DNA from: Gemmatimonadaceae bacterium
Lineage (GTDB): Bacteria; Gemmatimonadota; Gemmatimonadetes; Gemmatimonadales; Gemmatimonadaceae
Length of the DNA: 15,343 bases
Assembly (NCBI GenBank): GCA_025357975.1
Contig: JANYKY010000277.1
Location: 1 to 15,343, forward strand
Direction: 5' to 3'
The notes beneath the pieces were generated by a model, which had not been told where the DNA came from, searched no databases, and saw only the letters and a program-made list of their open reading frames with translations. Positions 6,735 through 13,602 of this stretch are shown here, one piece after another. Position numbers and translations under genes: made by a program. Every line of letters begins with the position of its first letter. Within the stretch, counting starts at the first letter, position 1.

Positions 6735-7997
6735 ATGAAGAAGCATTTGTTCGTGCTGCTTGCCTGCCTCTTCGTCGTAATGGTCGGTTTCGGTATCACA
6801 CTGCCAGTACTTCCTTTCTATGTCGAGAGGCTCGCATTGAGAGGCGGCGAGTCGCGACAGTCAGTTGTGCTGCAAGTTTCGCTTTTGACAGGTGTCTATG
6901 CACTGATGCAGCTTGTCTTTGCGCCTTTGTGGGGACGCTTGTCGGATCGCATTGGCCGAAGACCTTTGATTCTGATCGGCATCGCCGGCTACGTCGTGGC
7001 ACAAGTGATGTTCGGACTGTCCACGTCATTGCCGCTGCTTTATGCAGCACGAACTATCGGAGGCGTTCTCTCCTCCGCGACGTTACCTGTCTCGGCGGCT
7101 TACGTGGTCGATATGACCACAAAGGAAGAACGCAGTCGTGGAATGGCATGGCTCGGAACCGCGGCAAGTCTCGGTGTGGTAGTCGGGCCCGCGCTCGGCG
7201 GATTGCTGTCGCGGCGCGACTGGCATTTCAACTGGAGCTCCGGACATTTCAGGCTCGACGGTTTTTCGACTCCGTTTCTTGCTGCTGCGTTGCTGGGCCT
7301 CGTAACGCTGCTTGCGGCACTGCGATGGCTGCCGGAATCGATCCCTAAGACTTCGCCGCAGGCAAAGAATCCGGCAACAGGCACAATCGGAAAAACGAAG
7401 GCCGATTGGCGAACGCTGGTGGAGAGTCTCCTTCCACTACTCGTGCCGACGCTGGCGGGACAATTTGCCCTGACGATGTTCGAAGCCACGTTCGCGCTTT
7501 TTGCGCAGGCGAAGTTTGCCTTCGGCCCCGCTGAAGTGGGCTACGTGTTCGTCATCTGCGGCCTGGTGATGACAATCTTTCAGGCAGGAGCGGTCGGTTT
7601 CCTCGCCGGTAAAATCAGCGAGATGATTCAGATCGGCGTGGGTTTCGCGCTGATGGGAGCGGGCATGGTTCTATTGGCGACGGCACAAACCAGGCTGCTC
7701 ATTTTCGCCTTTGTCGCGCTGCTGTCCCTGGGCATGGCGTTCATCGCGCCGAATCTGTCAGCGCTCGTTTCAAAGCGGGGAGGCGAGCGACAGGCAGGTG
7801 CGTCGCTTGGCGTACAAAACGCGGCTAACAGCCTTGGCCAGGTGGCCGGACCAATGCTCGGCGGCGTGCTTTTTATCTGGGAGGCAAACGCGCCGTATTT
7901 TTTCAGCGGAGCGGTATTACTCGCGCTGGCTCTGGCCATTGGGTGGAAGGTTCTCAGCGGACAGGGCACCTCCATAGCCCAGCGTGCGTTTCGTTGA
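6735..7997 (+). CDS. MFS drug/H+ antiporter-like exporter
   Basis: A 420-residue inner-membrane protein with about twelve hydrophobic segments. Motif A (GRLSDRIGRRP, 67-77) follows helix 2. Motif C (GVVVGPALGGLL, 147-158) lies in helix 5 and marks the antiporter (DHA1) exporters, the group of TetA-like and multidrug efflux proteins. The N-terminus (FGITLPVLPFYV, 19-30) also fits that group. The central loop at about 201-235 is hydrophilic. The substrate cannot be told from sequence. Tight linkage to the cupin and the metal-associated small proteins hints at export of a metal chelate or toxic organic compound, which is inference. GGTGA just before the ATG is a weak ribosome site, so translation may depend on the upstream cupin. 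Confidence 0.9.
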   Translation: MKKHLFVLLACLFVVMVGFGITLPVLPFYVERLALRGGESRQSVVLQVSLLTGVYALMQLVFAPLWGRLSDRIGRRPLILIGIAGYVVAQVMFGLSTSLPLLYAARTIGGVLSSATLPVSAAYVVDMTTKEERSRGMAWLGTAASLGVVVGPALGGLLSRRDWHFNWSSGHFRLDGFSTPFLAAALLGLVTLLAALRWLPESIPKTSPQAKNPATGTIGKTKADWRTLVESLLPLLVPTLAGQFALTMFEATFALFAQAKFAFGPAEVGYVFVICGLVMTIFQAGAVGFLAGKISEMIQIGVGFALMGAGMVLLATAQTRLLIFAFVALLSLGMAFIAPNLSALVSKRGGERQAGASLGVQNAANSLGQVAGPMLGGVLFIWEANAPYFFSGAVLLALALAIGWKVLSGQGTSIAQRAFR

Positions 7998-8042
7998 AGC
8001 ATGGAAACTTTCACACGCAATCACAATCACAAAGGAGAGCAT

Positions 8043-8417
8043 ATGAGTTGCTGCAGCGATGTAATGAAACCAGTAGAGGCGTCTTCATGTTGTACGCCCC
8101 AGGACACCGCGGCTGACGCTGCGCGCGCAATGCGCCATTCAGGTTGCGGATGCGCGCCAGTGGTAGAGGATACCGAACACCTCAAGCTTGTCGGTGTCGT
8201 TACTGAGCGCGACGTGTGTTGCGGTGTAGCAGCAGATGACAAACGGGCTTCTGAAGTTCGCGTGAAGGAGATCATGAAGCCCGTGTCGGCATGCTGCGGC
8301 GCTGACGAATCAGTGGAAGACGGGCGCAAAAAACTTCACCAGCACCGCGCGACCAGCTTGCCGGTTGCCGACAAGATGGGTAGCTGCTGCGGAACAGTTA
8401 GCGCTCACGAGATCTAG
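8043..8417 (+). CDS. Cysteine-rich tandem CBS-domain protein
   Basis: A 124-residue protein. The ATG at 8043 has AAAGGAGAG just upstream; an ATG at 8001 in the same frame has no such site and adds only charged residues. Two CBS units are seen: residues 7-62 (DVMKPVEA to GVVTERDV) and 77-120 (EIMKPVSA to SLPVADKMGSCCGTV). CBS pairs bind adenine nucleotides and act as sensors. Twelve cysteines occur in six close pairs: C3/C4, C16/C17, C35/C37, C59/C60, C84/C85 and C115/C116. This is far above normal for the fold. The pairs sit at equivalent places in the two units, which suggests a thiol-based metal or redox site added to the nucleotide sensor. It lies 45 bases after the MFS gene and is probably the last gene of that run. 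Confidence 0.88.
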   Translation: MSCCSDVMKPVEASSCCTPQDTAADAARAMRHSGCGCAPVVEDTEHLKLVGVVTERDVCCGVAADDKRASEVRVKEIMKPVSACCGADESVEDGRKKLHQHRATSLPVADKMGSCCGTVSAHEI

Positions 8418-8480
8418 ACCTGCTCAGACAGCACAGTCTCGCGTTATCACCGACTTGTCGTAGATGAACCAGGAGAGTGT

Positions 8481-8954
8481 ATGACGTGGGATCATCAGCT
8501 CGTTCTACTGCTCGTGCTCCCGATTCCGATTGCGTCCATCGCGTGGACGGTGACGCACGAAGAACTGTTTCGGGAGCCGCGTGACTGGTGCGCGTCGAAA
8601 AGCAAAGCGTGCCGGCGTCTGTACTCGCGCAAGTTTTTCTACGTGTTCACCTGCGAATATTGCTTCAGCCATTACGTGACAGCGTTCTTCCTGTACATCA
8701 CGCGCTTCACGTTGATGTTCGACGGGTGGCGAGGCTATCTCATCGCAGGCTTCTCCCTGGTATGGCTGGCCAACATCTACATGAGCTTCTTTGGCCGGCT
8801 CCGCCTGGAAATTCGGGAAGATCGGTTGGAAATCGCCGCGGCAGAATCGCGAGAACGCACCGAAACCGCAGGGCAACTCCCTACGGCGAATCGGGAGGAC
8901 ACCCGACATCGTGATTTACACGCTGCGGCCACCTTACCCTCGGGGCGCATCTGA
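8481..8954 (+). CDS. Small membrane protein with CxxC, unknown function
   Basis: A 157-residue protein with AGGAG a few bases before the ATG. Hydrophobic segments are at about 5-24, 62-80 and 84-104. Between the first two lies a basic, Cys-containing loop (C37, C44) and the motif TCEYCFSHYV with C58-xx-C61 at the mouth of the second helix. The layout recalls DUF1360-type proteins, which place a CPxC-like motif at the same spot, but I cannot confirm membership. The tail (107-157) is charged and has no recognisable domain. The CxxC could be a metal or disulfide site, in keeping with the thiol-rich CBS protein before it and the VKOR-like domain elsewhere in the window. It follows the CBS gene by 63 bases and precedes the porin-like gene by 54. 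Confidence 0.7.
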   Translation: MTWDHQLVLLLVLPIPIASIAWTVTHEELFREPRDWCASKSKACRRLYSRKFFYVFTCEYCFSHYVTAFFLYITRFTLMFDGWRGYLIAGFSLVWLANIYMSFFGRLRLEIREDRLEIAAAESRERTETAGQLPTANREDTRHRDLHAAATLPSGRI

Positions 8955-9008
8955 GCCGGAGCGCGTTCCTCCACCGCAGTTTCCATCCGTGCCTTCAGAG
9001 AGGATTGT

Positions 9009-10418
9009 ATGAAACGTTCCATATTTCGCCTGATGATGACGTTCGCCGCTGTGAGCTCGCCTGCCTTTCGCATGAGTGCGCAAACGGAAGCGCTGGTGCA
9101 AACGGCGGCAACAATAAAGCCGTCGCAGCCGCTGAAGGGCGATAGCGTGCCTGATGCCGCAGCCGTGCCGCAGAAGACTCCGTTCGCGAACTCTCTCTCG
9201 GCGCTGGTCATTCAGCATCGGCGTCCGCTCGACCAGCGGGGCATCAACGTGTTCGAGGCACCGAAGCGCGATACTGTCACCTTCCGCGGCTCGCGGCTCG
9301 CGTGGGGTGCAGCCTTCTCACAGCAATTCCAAAGTCTGGCGCACCACAACACCGCCGAAGCGCTGGTCGTTGACGGTGTAAATCGCAATGCACTGATGCC
9401 AATCGGCGCCGGTTTCAACAACTCTGTTGCAAATCTCTATCTGGATGCGCAGCTCTCCGAGGGAATCCGGGTGACGGTGACAACGTACATGTCGTCGGCG
9501 CGACACAAAGAGACGTGGGTCAAGGACGGGTACATTCTGATAGACAAGTCGCCCATTGACCTTCCCGTGCTGAACAGTCTGATGAAGGACATGACGGTGC
9601 GCGTTGGTCAGTTCGAGACCAACTATGGTGACGCGCACTTTCGTCGCTCCGACAATGGCCAGGGCTTTTACAACCCATTCATCGGCAATCTCATCATGGA
9701 TGCTTTTACCGTGGAGATCGGCGGAGAGGCCTACTACCGTCCCACCTCCGGACTGATCGCGATGGTCGGCATCACATCGGGTCAGGATGAGGGGACCGTG
9801 ACCAAGCCGGGCAATCGCGGACCTGCATACCTCGCGAAGCTCGGCTTCGACCGTCAACTCAGCCCATTACTTCGCGCTAGACTCACTGGGTCGCTTTACA
9901 GGGTGGCCAAGTCGCCGGAGAACGTGCTATTCGCCGGCGACCGCGCTGGCTCGAGATATCAGTACGTGCTCGAGAACAACGCGGCCGACGTCGGCGTTCA
10001 GTCGTGGGCGGGCAGCATCCAGCCGGGGTTCGGCTCCAAAGTCACCGCGGCTGTCATCAATCCGTTCATCAAGTATGGGGCACTCGAGCTCTTCGGCAAC
10101 GCTGAGCGCGTCACGGGTCTGGACGAGGGTGAGAGGGTCGTGCGAACTGTGAACCAATACGCCGCAGATCTCGTCTACCGTTTGTGGTCGGACCGGATGT
10201 ACGTAGCCGGTCGCTACAATTCGCTACACGGCAGCTTGCCGGGAAATGATGCGGCGCGCGTGACGCGTTCGCAGCTGGGCGCGGGCTGGTTTGTGAATCA
10301 GAACATGCTGCTCAAGGGAGAGTGGGTTCGCCAGCGCTACGCTGGGTTCGCGTCGACCGATATCCGCAGCGGCGGTCACTTCCAGGGTTTCATGCTCGAA
10401 GCAGCCGTTGGCTTCTGA
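9009..10418 (+). CDS. Outer-membrane porin-like beta-barrel protein
   Basis: A 469-residue protein with AGAGAGGA before the ATG. It has a classical signal peptide (MKRSIFRLMMTFAAVSSPAF) with likely cleavage SA-QT after residue 24. After a variable, Ala/Pro-rich N-terminal part (about 26-90) the protein is a long series of amphipathic strands separated by Gly/Asn/Asp turns (for example VANLYLDAQLSEGIRVTVTTYM). It ends in a C-terminal Phe (FMLEAAVGF), the usual barrel-assembly signal. The length and the late motif VRVGQFETNYGDAHFRRSDN suit a 14-18-strand porin, though I cannot assign a family. It probably passes small solutes through the outer membrane. It directly precedes an overlapping membrane-protein frame. 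Confidence 0.82.
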   Translation: MKRSIFRLMMTFAAVSSPAFRMSAQTEALVQTAATIKPSQPLKGDSVPDAAAVPQKTPFANSLSALVIQHRRPLDQRGINVFEAPKRDTVTFRGSRLAWGAAFSQQFQSLAHHNTAEALVVDGVNRNALMPIGAGFNNSVANLYLDAQLSEGIRVTVTTYMSSARHKETWVKDGYILIDKSPIDLPVLNSLMKDMTVRVGQFETNYGDAHFRRSDNGQGFYNPFIGNLIMDAFTVEIGGEAYYRPTSGLIAMVGITSGQDEGTVTKPGNRGPAYLAKLGFDRQLSPLLRARLTGSLYRVAKSPENVLFAGDRAGSRYQYVLENNAADVGVQSWAGSIQPGFGSKVTAAVINPFIKYGALELFGNAERVTGLDEGERVVRTVNQYAADLVYRLWSDRMYVAGRYNSLHGSLPGNDAARVTRSQLGAGWFVNQNMLLKGEWVRQRYAGFASTDIRSGGHFQGFMLEAAVGF

Positions 10419-10854
10419 CGACGGGCGCAAGTCGAATCGGACCAGGTCCGCAGGAGTGGTTTTTTTCGGCTGCGGCATCTGGCTGATTGGTCTCGGTATT
10501 TATTTCATGTTCCTGCGGCCGTCGTTCCTTCCCGAGGACTTGCGATACATGGGAGCGACGCCAAGCCAGATGCAATCCGCGTCGCCCCGCTTCGACAACT
10601 GGGTGCAGCTCATTTTCACTGTAATGGGCGGCTTCATGACTGGAGCCGGCTTACTGACTGTCCTGGCGGCAAGAAACTTGTCCCGGCTCCACAAGAAACA
10701 AACTCTGATCCTTCTCGCCTTAGCCGGGATAATGTCGGTTGGAACAATGAGCGTCACGAATTTTCAGATCGGTTCAGATTTCAAATGGCTCCTTCTCTTA
10801 CCATCGCTGCTGTGGGCTACCGGACTCGCGCTGGTTGCGGCTAGCGATGGATGA
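10408..10854 (+). CDS. Four-helix membrane protein of unknown function
   Basis: A 148-residue frame starting at a TTG that overlaps the end of the porin-like gene by 11 bases; a GTG at 10456 is an alternative start. Four hydrophobic segments are seen, at about 15-36, 65-87, 97-115 and 124-145. Between the first two is an extramembrane stretch, LRPSFLPEDLRYMGATPSQM, with a proline-rich turn. No catalytic motif is visible. The hydrophobic pattern with conserved-looking glycines (VMGGFMTGAGLLTVL) suggests a small integral membrane protein that may bind another subunit. It converges on the minus-strand gene that follows, with 32 bases between stops. Confidence 0.68.
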   Translation: MASDDGRKSNRTRSAGVVFFGCGIWLIGLGIYFMFLRPSFLPEDLRYMGATPSQMQSASPRFDNWVQLIFTVMGGFMTGAGLLTVLAARNLSRLHKKQTLILLALAGIMSVGTMSVTNFQIGSDFKWLLLLPSLLWATGLALVAASDG

Positions 10855-10886
10855 CTGAAACGGCAAACGTCGCCTTTTGACAGCGG

Positions 10887-11159
10887 CTACTGCGGTTTCG
10901 GCGAATTAGCGGTTGGAGTAGACTGGCGGCCTGTGGCCTCGTCGAGATGAATGCGGAACACCGGCTTGCCGCCCTTCGATGTGCATCCATAGATCCAGCC
11001 GTTCTTGTAAACGTAGTGAATCGGTCTCATGTCGACGCGATCATGAAAGGAGAACGCAATGCGTCCGACGTGATTGCGGCCGAGTATAGTTTCGATCTCC
11101 GAGCGCGGAAGCTCCTTGATGCAGGCTCTCTCGGGCTGCTCGATTGCACCCATATCCAT
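10887..11159 (-). pseudogene. Truncated pyridoxamine 5'-phosphate oxidase-like flavin-nucleotide-binding protein
   Basis: A 90-residue frame. Residues 13-64 (CIKELPRSEIETILGRNHVG to YVYKNGWIYGCTSKGGK) have the clear N-terminal pattern of PNPOx-like flavin/F420-binding split-barrel proteins: the helix before LGRNHVGRIAF and the MRPIHYVY and WIYG strands. Those proteins usually have about 140-150 residues. Here the similarity stops at about residue 65, and the rest (PVFRIHLDEATGRQSTPTANSPKPQ) is unlike the family and Pro/Thr/Ser-rich. Reading on in the other two frames does not restore the missing half, so this looks like a deletion or replacement of the 3' part, not a simple frameshift. It may be a dead remnant. 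It lies 30 bases downstream of the DUF305 gene. Confidence 0.6.
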
Positions 11160-11189
11160 ATCCGTTCCAGCTCGATTAGTTGTCAGCCT

Positions 11190-11732
11190 TTATTGCCCGG
11201 CGCCCGGCAACGTTCCAATCTCCTTGACATACTGCGAGCGCAGCCGCTTCGCCAGAGATCTGACCTCCGGCCGGCGGAGCTTCGCATGATCGATCATCTC
11301 GATCGCGGCCGTGTGGTGCCGGCGCGTAAACGCGGTGAGAGCAGTTTCGTAGTTCTCGCCTTCGAGAAGCATCAGCGAATCGACCTGCTGGCTGAGACGG
11401 GCCGGAGGAGACGGATCACGCACGTCGCTGAAGCGGGTTCGCAGCAGCGACACGAGCGCGGCTTGTCTGGAATCTTCAGCAATGTCTACGGCTCCCGCCG
11501 GGTCGGAGCCCAGGTGCATGCGATTCATCTGCATCGCCGAGTGCGCAAGGCGAACCATTGCTTCATTGTGATCGGCCAGATCACGAAGAAAATGATGATC
11601 CGGATCCATCCTAACGGAGTGCGTGTGTGGAACGGTATTCCCCGGTTGCCGGATCTGGGCTCCTGCCGGGGCAGCAAACGAAAAGAGCGCCGAGAGCGTT
11701 ACGATCCAGCCTGCGGTCGAGTGATGTGTCAT
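11190..11732 (-). CDS. Exported DUF305-family protein
   Basis: A 180-residue protein. The ATG at 11732 has a strong GGAGG six bases upstream and opens a signal peptide (WIVTLSALFSFAAPAGAQ, cleavage after A25). An in-frame ATG at 11795 would bury that signal and has no ribosome site. The mature part shows the DUF305 layout: a first helix with HH and NEAMVRLAHSAM (46-67, H46/H47, H55, H64), then DIAEDSRQAALVSLL, and a second helix pair with FTRRHHTAAIEMIDHAK (135-151) and VRSLAKRLRSQYVKEI. DUF305 proteins are ferritin-like helical bundles often found with copper or other metal-resistance genes; their reaction is not known. The many His and Met residues suit metal binding in the periplasm. Confidence 0.85.
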   Translation of the reverse strand: MTHHSTAGWIVTLSALFSFAAPAGAQIRQPGNTVPHTHSVRMDPDHHFLRDLADHNEAMVRLAHSAMQMNRMHLGSDPAGAVDIAEDSRQAALVSLLRTRFSDVRDPSPPARLSQQVDSLMLLEGENYETALTAFTRRHHTAAIEMIDHAKLRRPEVRSLAKRLRSQYVKEIGTLPGAGQ

Positions 11733-11877
11733 TGAGAACCTCCGAACGAGTGAATGAGGCCAGTTGGACGAATCTCCAATTGAAATCCCGGACATGCTTA
11801 TTTTATGCCGCGTAAAGTAAATGGTTCCCTTCCCCGCTGCTCATTGCCACAAGGGTTGACCCCCGGTACCTTTTTTG

Positions 11878-11894
11878 CCTGAGATAAAATCAGG
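11878..11894 (+). promoter_or_regulatory. Inverted repeat in the DUF305/cytochrome b divergent promoter region
   Basis: CCTGA (11878-11882) and TCAGG (11890-11894) form a perfect five-base dyad around the AT-rich GATAAAA. The right half overlaps a TAAAAT hexamer (11885-11890), and TTGACC (11856-11861) lies upstream. The spacing between the two hexamers is 23 bases. That is too long for an ordinary promoter but close in style to MerR-type promoters with stretched spacers. It may be an operator for the divergent pair. This is weak evidence. Confidence 0.3.
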
Positions 11895-11940
11895 ATGACC
11901 GCACGGTTATAGTCTGCGGCTAACGATCGAGGAGGTTGGC

Positions 11941-12999
11941 TTGACCGATGAGCGACAGATGAATTCAAAGGCACCCGGCGATGGTCTTGCGTTCCCTGAT
12001 ACTGCTCGGGCAGGAGTTATACGGGAGCGGCTCGCACTCGATGGGATCGATTATCCCATCGCGCCAAATGCCAATCGCCTGGCCTACATGCTGGGCGGAC
12101 TGACATTCGCCGGCATCGCGCTATTGATCGTCACCGGCGTAATGCTTGACCAGTTCTATAATCCGAGCCCGGTCGGCGCTCACGACAGCCTGCTTTACAT
12201 AATGACTCGCGTGAAATTCGGCATGTGGATTCGCGGGTTGCATTACTGGGCCGCAAGCATAGTCCTCGTGTCGGTGTTTCTGCACATGAGCTTCGTCTTC
12301 TGGCGTCGCAGTTACGTCAAGCCGCGCGAGGTCACCTGGTGGGCAGGCGTTGGACTCTTCGCGGTGCTCTTCGGCCTTGCATTCACCGGCACCGTGCTCA
12401 GAGCCGACCAGGAAGGTGGTGAAGCGCTCGAGCATGCCATTGCCGGAGCCAAGATGACCGGGCCGATCGGCATACCGATGAGCCCCGACTTCGCGCGTAG
12501 CACGAGCTTGCTCAGCCGCTTACATAGCCTGCACGTCAGCCTGCTGCCCTTGATCATGCTCGCGCTGATCGGCCTTCATTTCTGGCTCATTCGCGCAATC
12601 GGAATAAATTCGACCGAGCCAAAATCGAGCCGCTTCTCCGACCATCTGCCGAAGCTCGCTGGCTATTCTCTATTGCTGCTTGGCCTGGCGGGTACGCTCG
12701 CCGCGTTCTTCGCTCCCGGGATTGGTCACCCATCGGTCGAAGGCGTGGAAAAGACCAAACCGTTCTGGCCATTCCTCTGGATCTATGTCGTTGAGAACGA
12801 GTTCGGAATGCGGGGAATGGTGGTTGCGCCTGTGATAATCTTCGGGTTCCTGTTCATCATCCCGCTCATCGACCGCCCGCGTGACGGAAAGGGACGGCAT
12901 CAATTAGTGACCGCAGCCGCCCTGATCATGCTGGTCCTGTACGTCGGCGGAATCATTTACGGAGTGTTTGCTCCGCAACAACAGCACATGGGAATGTGA
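11941..12999 (+). CDS. Cytochrome b (b6-type diheme) membrane subunit
   Basis: A 352-residue protein starting at TTG with GAGGAGG five bases upstream. The N-terminal cytochrome b domain carries two heme pairs across helices B and D: H101 and H115 (13 residues between) in GLHYWAASIVLVSVFLHMSF, and H198 and H213 (14 between) in LHVSLLPLIMLALIGLHFW. The 14-residue spacing is that of the b6/menaquinol type, not mitochondrial bc1. G150-TVLR lies in the loop after helix C. From about residue 240 there are further hydrophobic segments resembling the subunit IV part (PFWPFLWIYVVENEFG, 274-289), so b6 and IV regions appear fused. It would oxidise quinol in the inner membrane. No Rieske protein or cytochrome c gene is present here. 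The tail ends QQQHMGM. The gene overlaps a possible GTG of the next gene. Confidence 0.9.
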   Translation: MTDERQMNSKAPGDGLAFPDTARAGVIRERLALDGIDYPIAPNANRLAYMLGGLTFAGIALLIVTGVMLDQFYNPSPVGAHDSLLYIMTRVKFGMWIRGLHYWAASIVLVSVFLHMSFVFWRRSYVKPREVTWWAGVGLFAVLFGLAFTGTVLRADQEGGEALEHAIAGAKMTGPIGIPMSPDFARSTSLLSRLHSLHVSLLPLIMLALIGLHFWLIRAIGINSTEPKSSRFSDHLPKLAGYSLLLLGLAGTLAAFFAPGIGHPSVEGVEKTKPFWPFLWIYVVENEFGMRGMVVAPVIIFGFLFIIPLIDRPRDGKGRHQLVTAAALIMLVLYVGGIIYGVFAPQQQHMGM

Positions 13000-13010
13000 G
13001 GAACAAACTG

Positions 13011-13577
13011 ATGAACAGAAATGTCGTTGTAATGGCTTCCGTATCCCTGGCTCTCTCGCTGGGTGTTTCGTCGATCGCTCAGGCCCACGGCGGCGGAGTG
13101 CTTCGAGTGGCACCGAAGCAGGTAGCCAGAGGCGGTACGGTCAACCTCTCGGGTGAGAAGCTCGAAAAGAGTTCCGATTTGAAAGCGGAGCTACGCGGAG
13201 TGCTGGACAGTTATCCGCTCGGCAGCGTTAGAACTTCGGCAACTGGAACTCTCTCGACATCTCTTACCATTCCTGTGGCGGTGCCACCCGGAGTGTTCAC
13301 GCTCGTAATCATTGCGGCCGACGGCGATGTTGCGGGCAGGACCGAAGTTACCATTGGGCCACCGGGAGAAGCAGCAGCCGTCGCCAGCGGCATGCCGCAC
13401 ATGGGGGCTGCCAGCGGGATGGCCAACATGCCTGGCATGGAGGCCACTGCCGAGATGATGAAAATCAAGGTGGATACCACTCCAACGGAGTGGGTGGTGA
13501 TTGCGATTCTTATTCTTCTGAGCTTCGCCGGCGGAGGCGCTCTTATCGCGCGCTCACGGCGATCGGTACACCGATAG
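13011..13577 (+). CDS. Exported, C-terminally anchored Met-rich protein with Ig-like domain
   Basis: A 188-residue protein. The ATG at 13011 follows GAGGA by eight bases and 11 bases after the cytochrome b stop; a GTG at 12996 overlapping that stop is possible but less well placed. A signal peptide ends IAQA, so the mature protein would begin with H26 (HGGGVLRVAP), as in CopC-like copper proteins. Residues 28-116 look like an all-beta IPT/Ig-like fold (GTVNLSGEKL, LSTSLTIPVAVPPGVFTLVI). Residues 127-151 are Met/His-rich (GMPHMGAASGMANMPGME). A membrane helix at about 161-181 is followed by a basic tail, so the domain faces the periplasm. Coupling to cytochrome b suggests a role as its metal or electron partner. 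No family is confirmed. Confidence 0.75.
   Translation: MNRNVVVMASVSLALSLGVSSIAQAHGGGVLRVAPKQVARGGTVNLSGEKLEKSSDLKAELRGVLDSYPLGSVRTSATGTLSTSLTIPVAVPPGVFTLVIIAADGDVAGRTEVTIGPPGEAAAVASGMPHMGAASGMANMPGMEATAEMMKIKVDTTPTEWVVIAILILLSFAGGGALIARSRRSVHR
13562..13575 (+). repeat. Perfect hairpin at a convergent gene end
   Basis: ATCGGT and ACCGAT are separated by AC and overlap the last codons and stop of the Met-rich protein gene. The gene on the other strand ends 26 bases further on. No T-run follows on either strand, so it is a weak terminator candidate. Confidence 0.25.
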
Positions 13578-13602
13578 TTGAACTCGAGTGCTCACGGCGT
13601 GA

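Noticed and set aside
10855..10886. Bidirectional terminator between convergent genes
   Set aside because: Only a three-base GGC/GCC arm with TTTT is seen; too weak to call.
10947..11735. 262-residue open frame on the plus strand
   Set aside because: It runs antisense across the flavin-binding remnant and the DUF305 gene, both of which have family patterns and a ribosome site or signal peptide; the antisense frame has none.
11941..13577. Complete bc1/b6f complex operon
   Set aside because: No Rieske iron-sulfur motif (CTHLGC type) and no CxxCH heme c motif is found in the neighbouring proteins.
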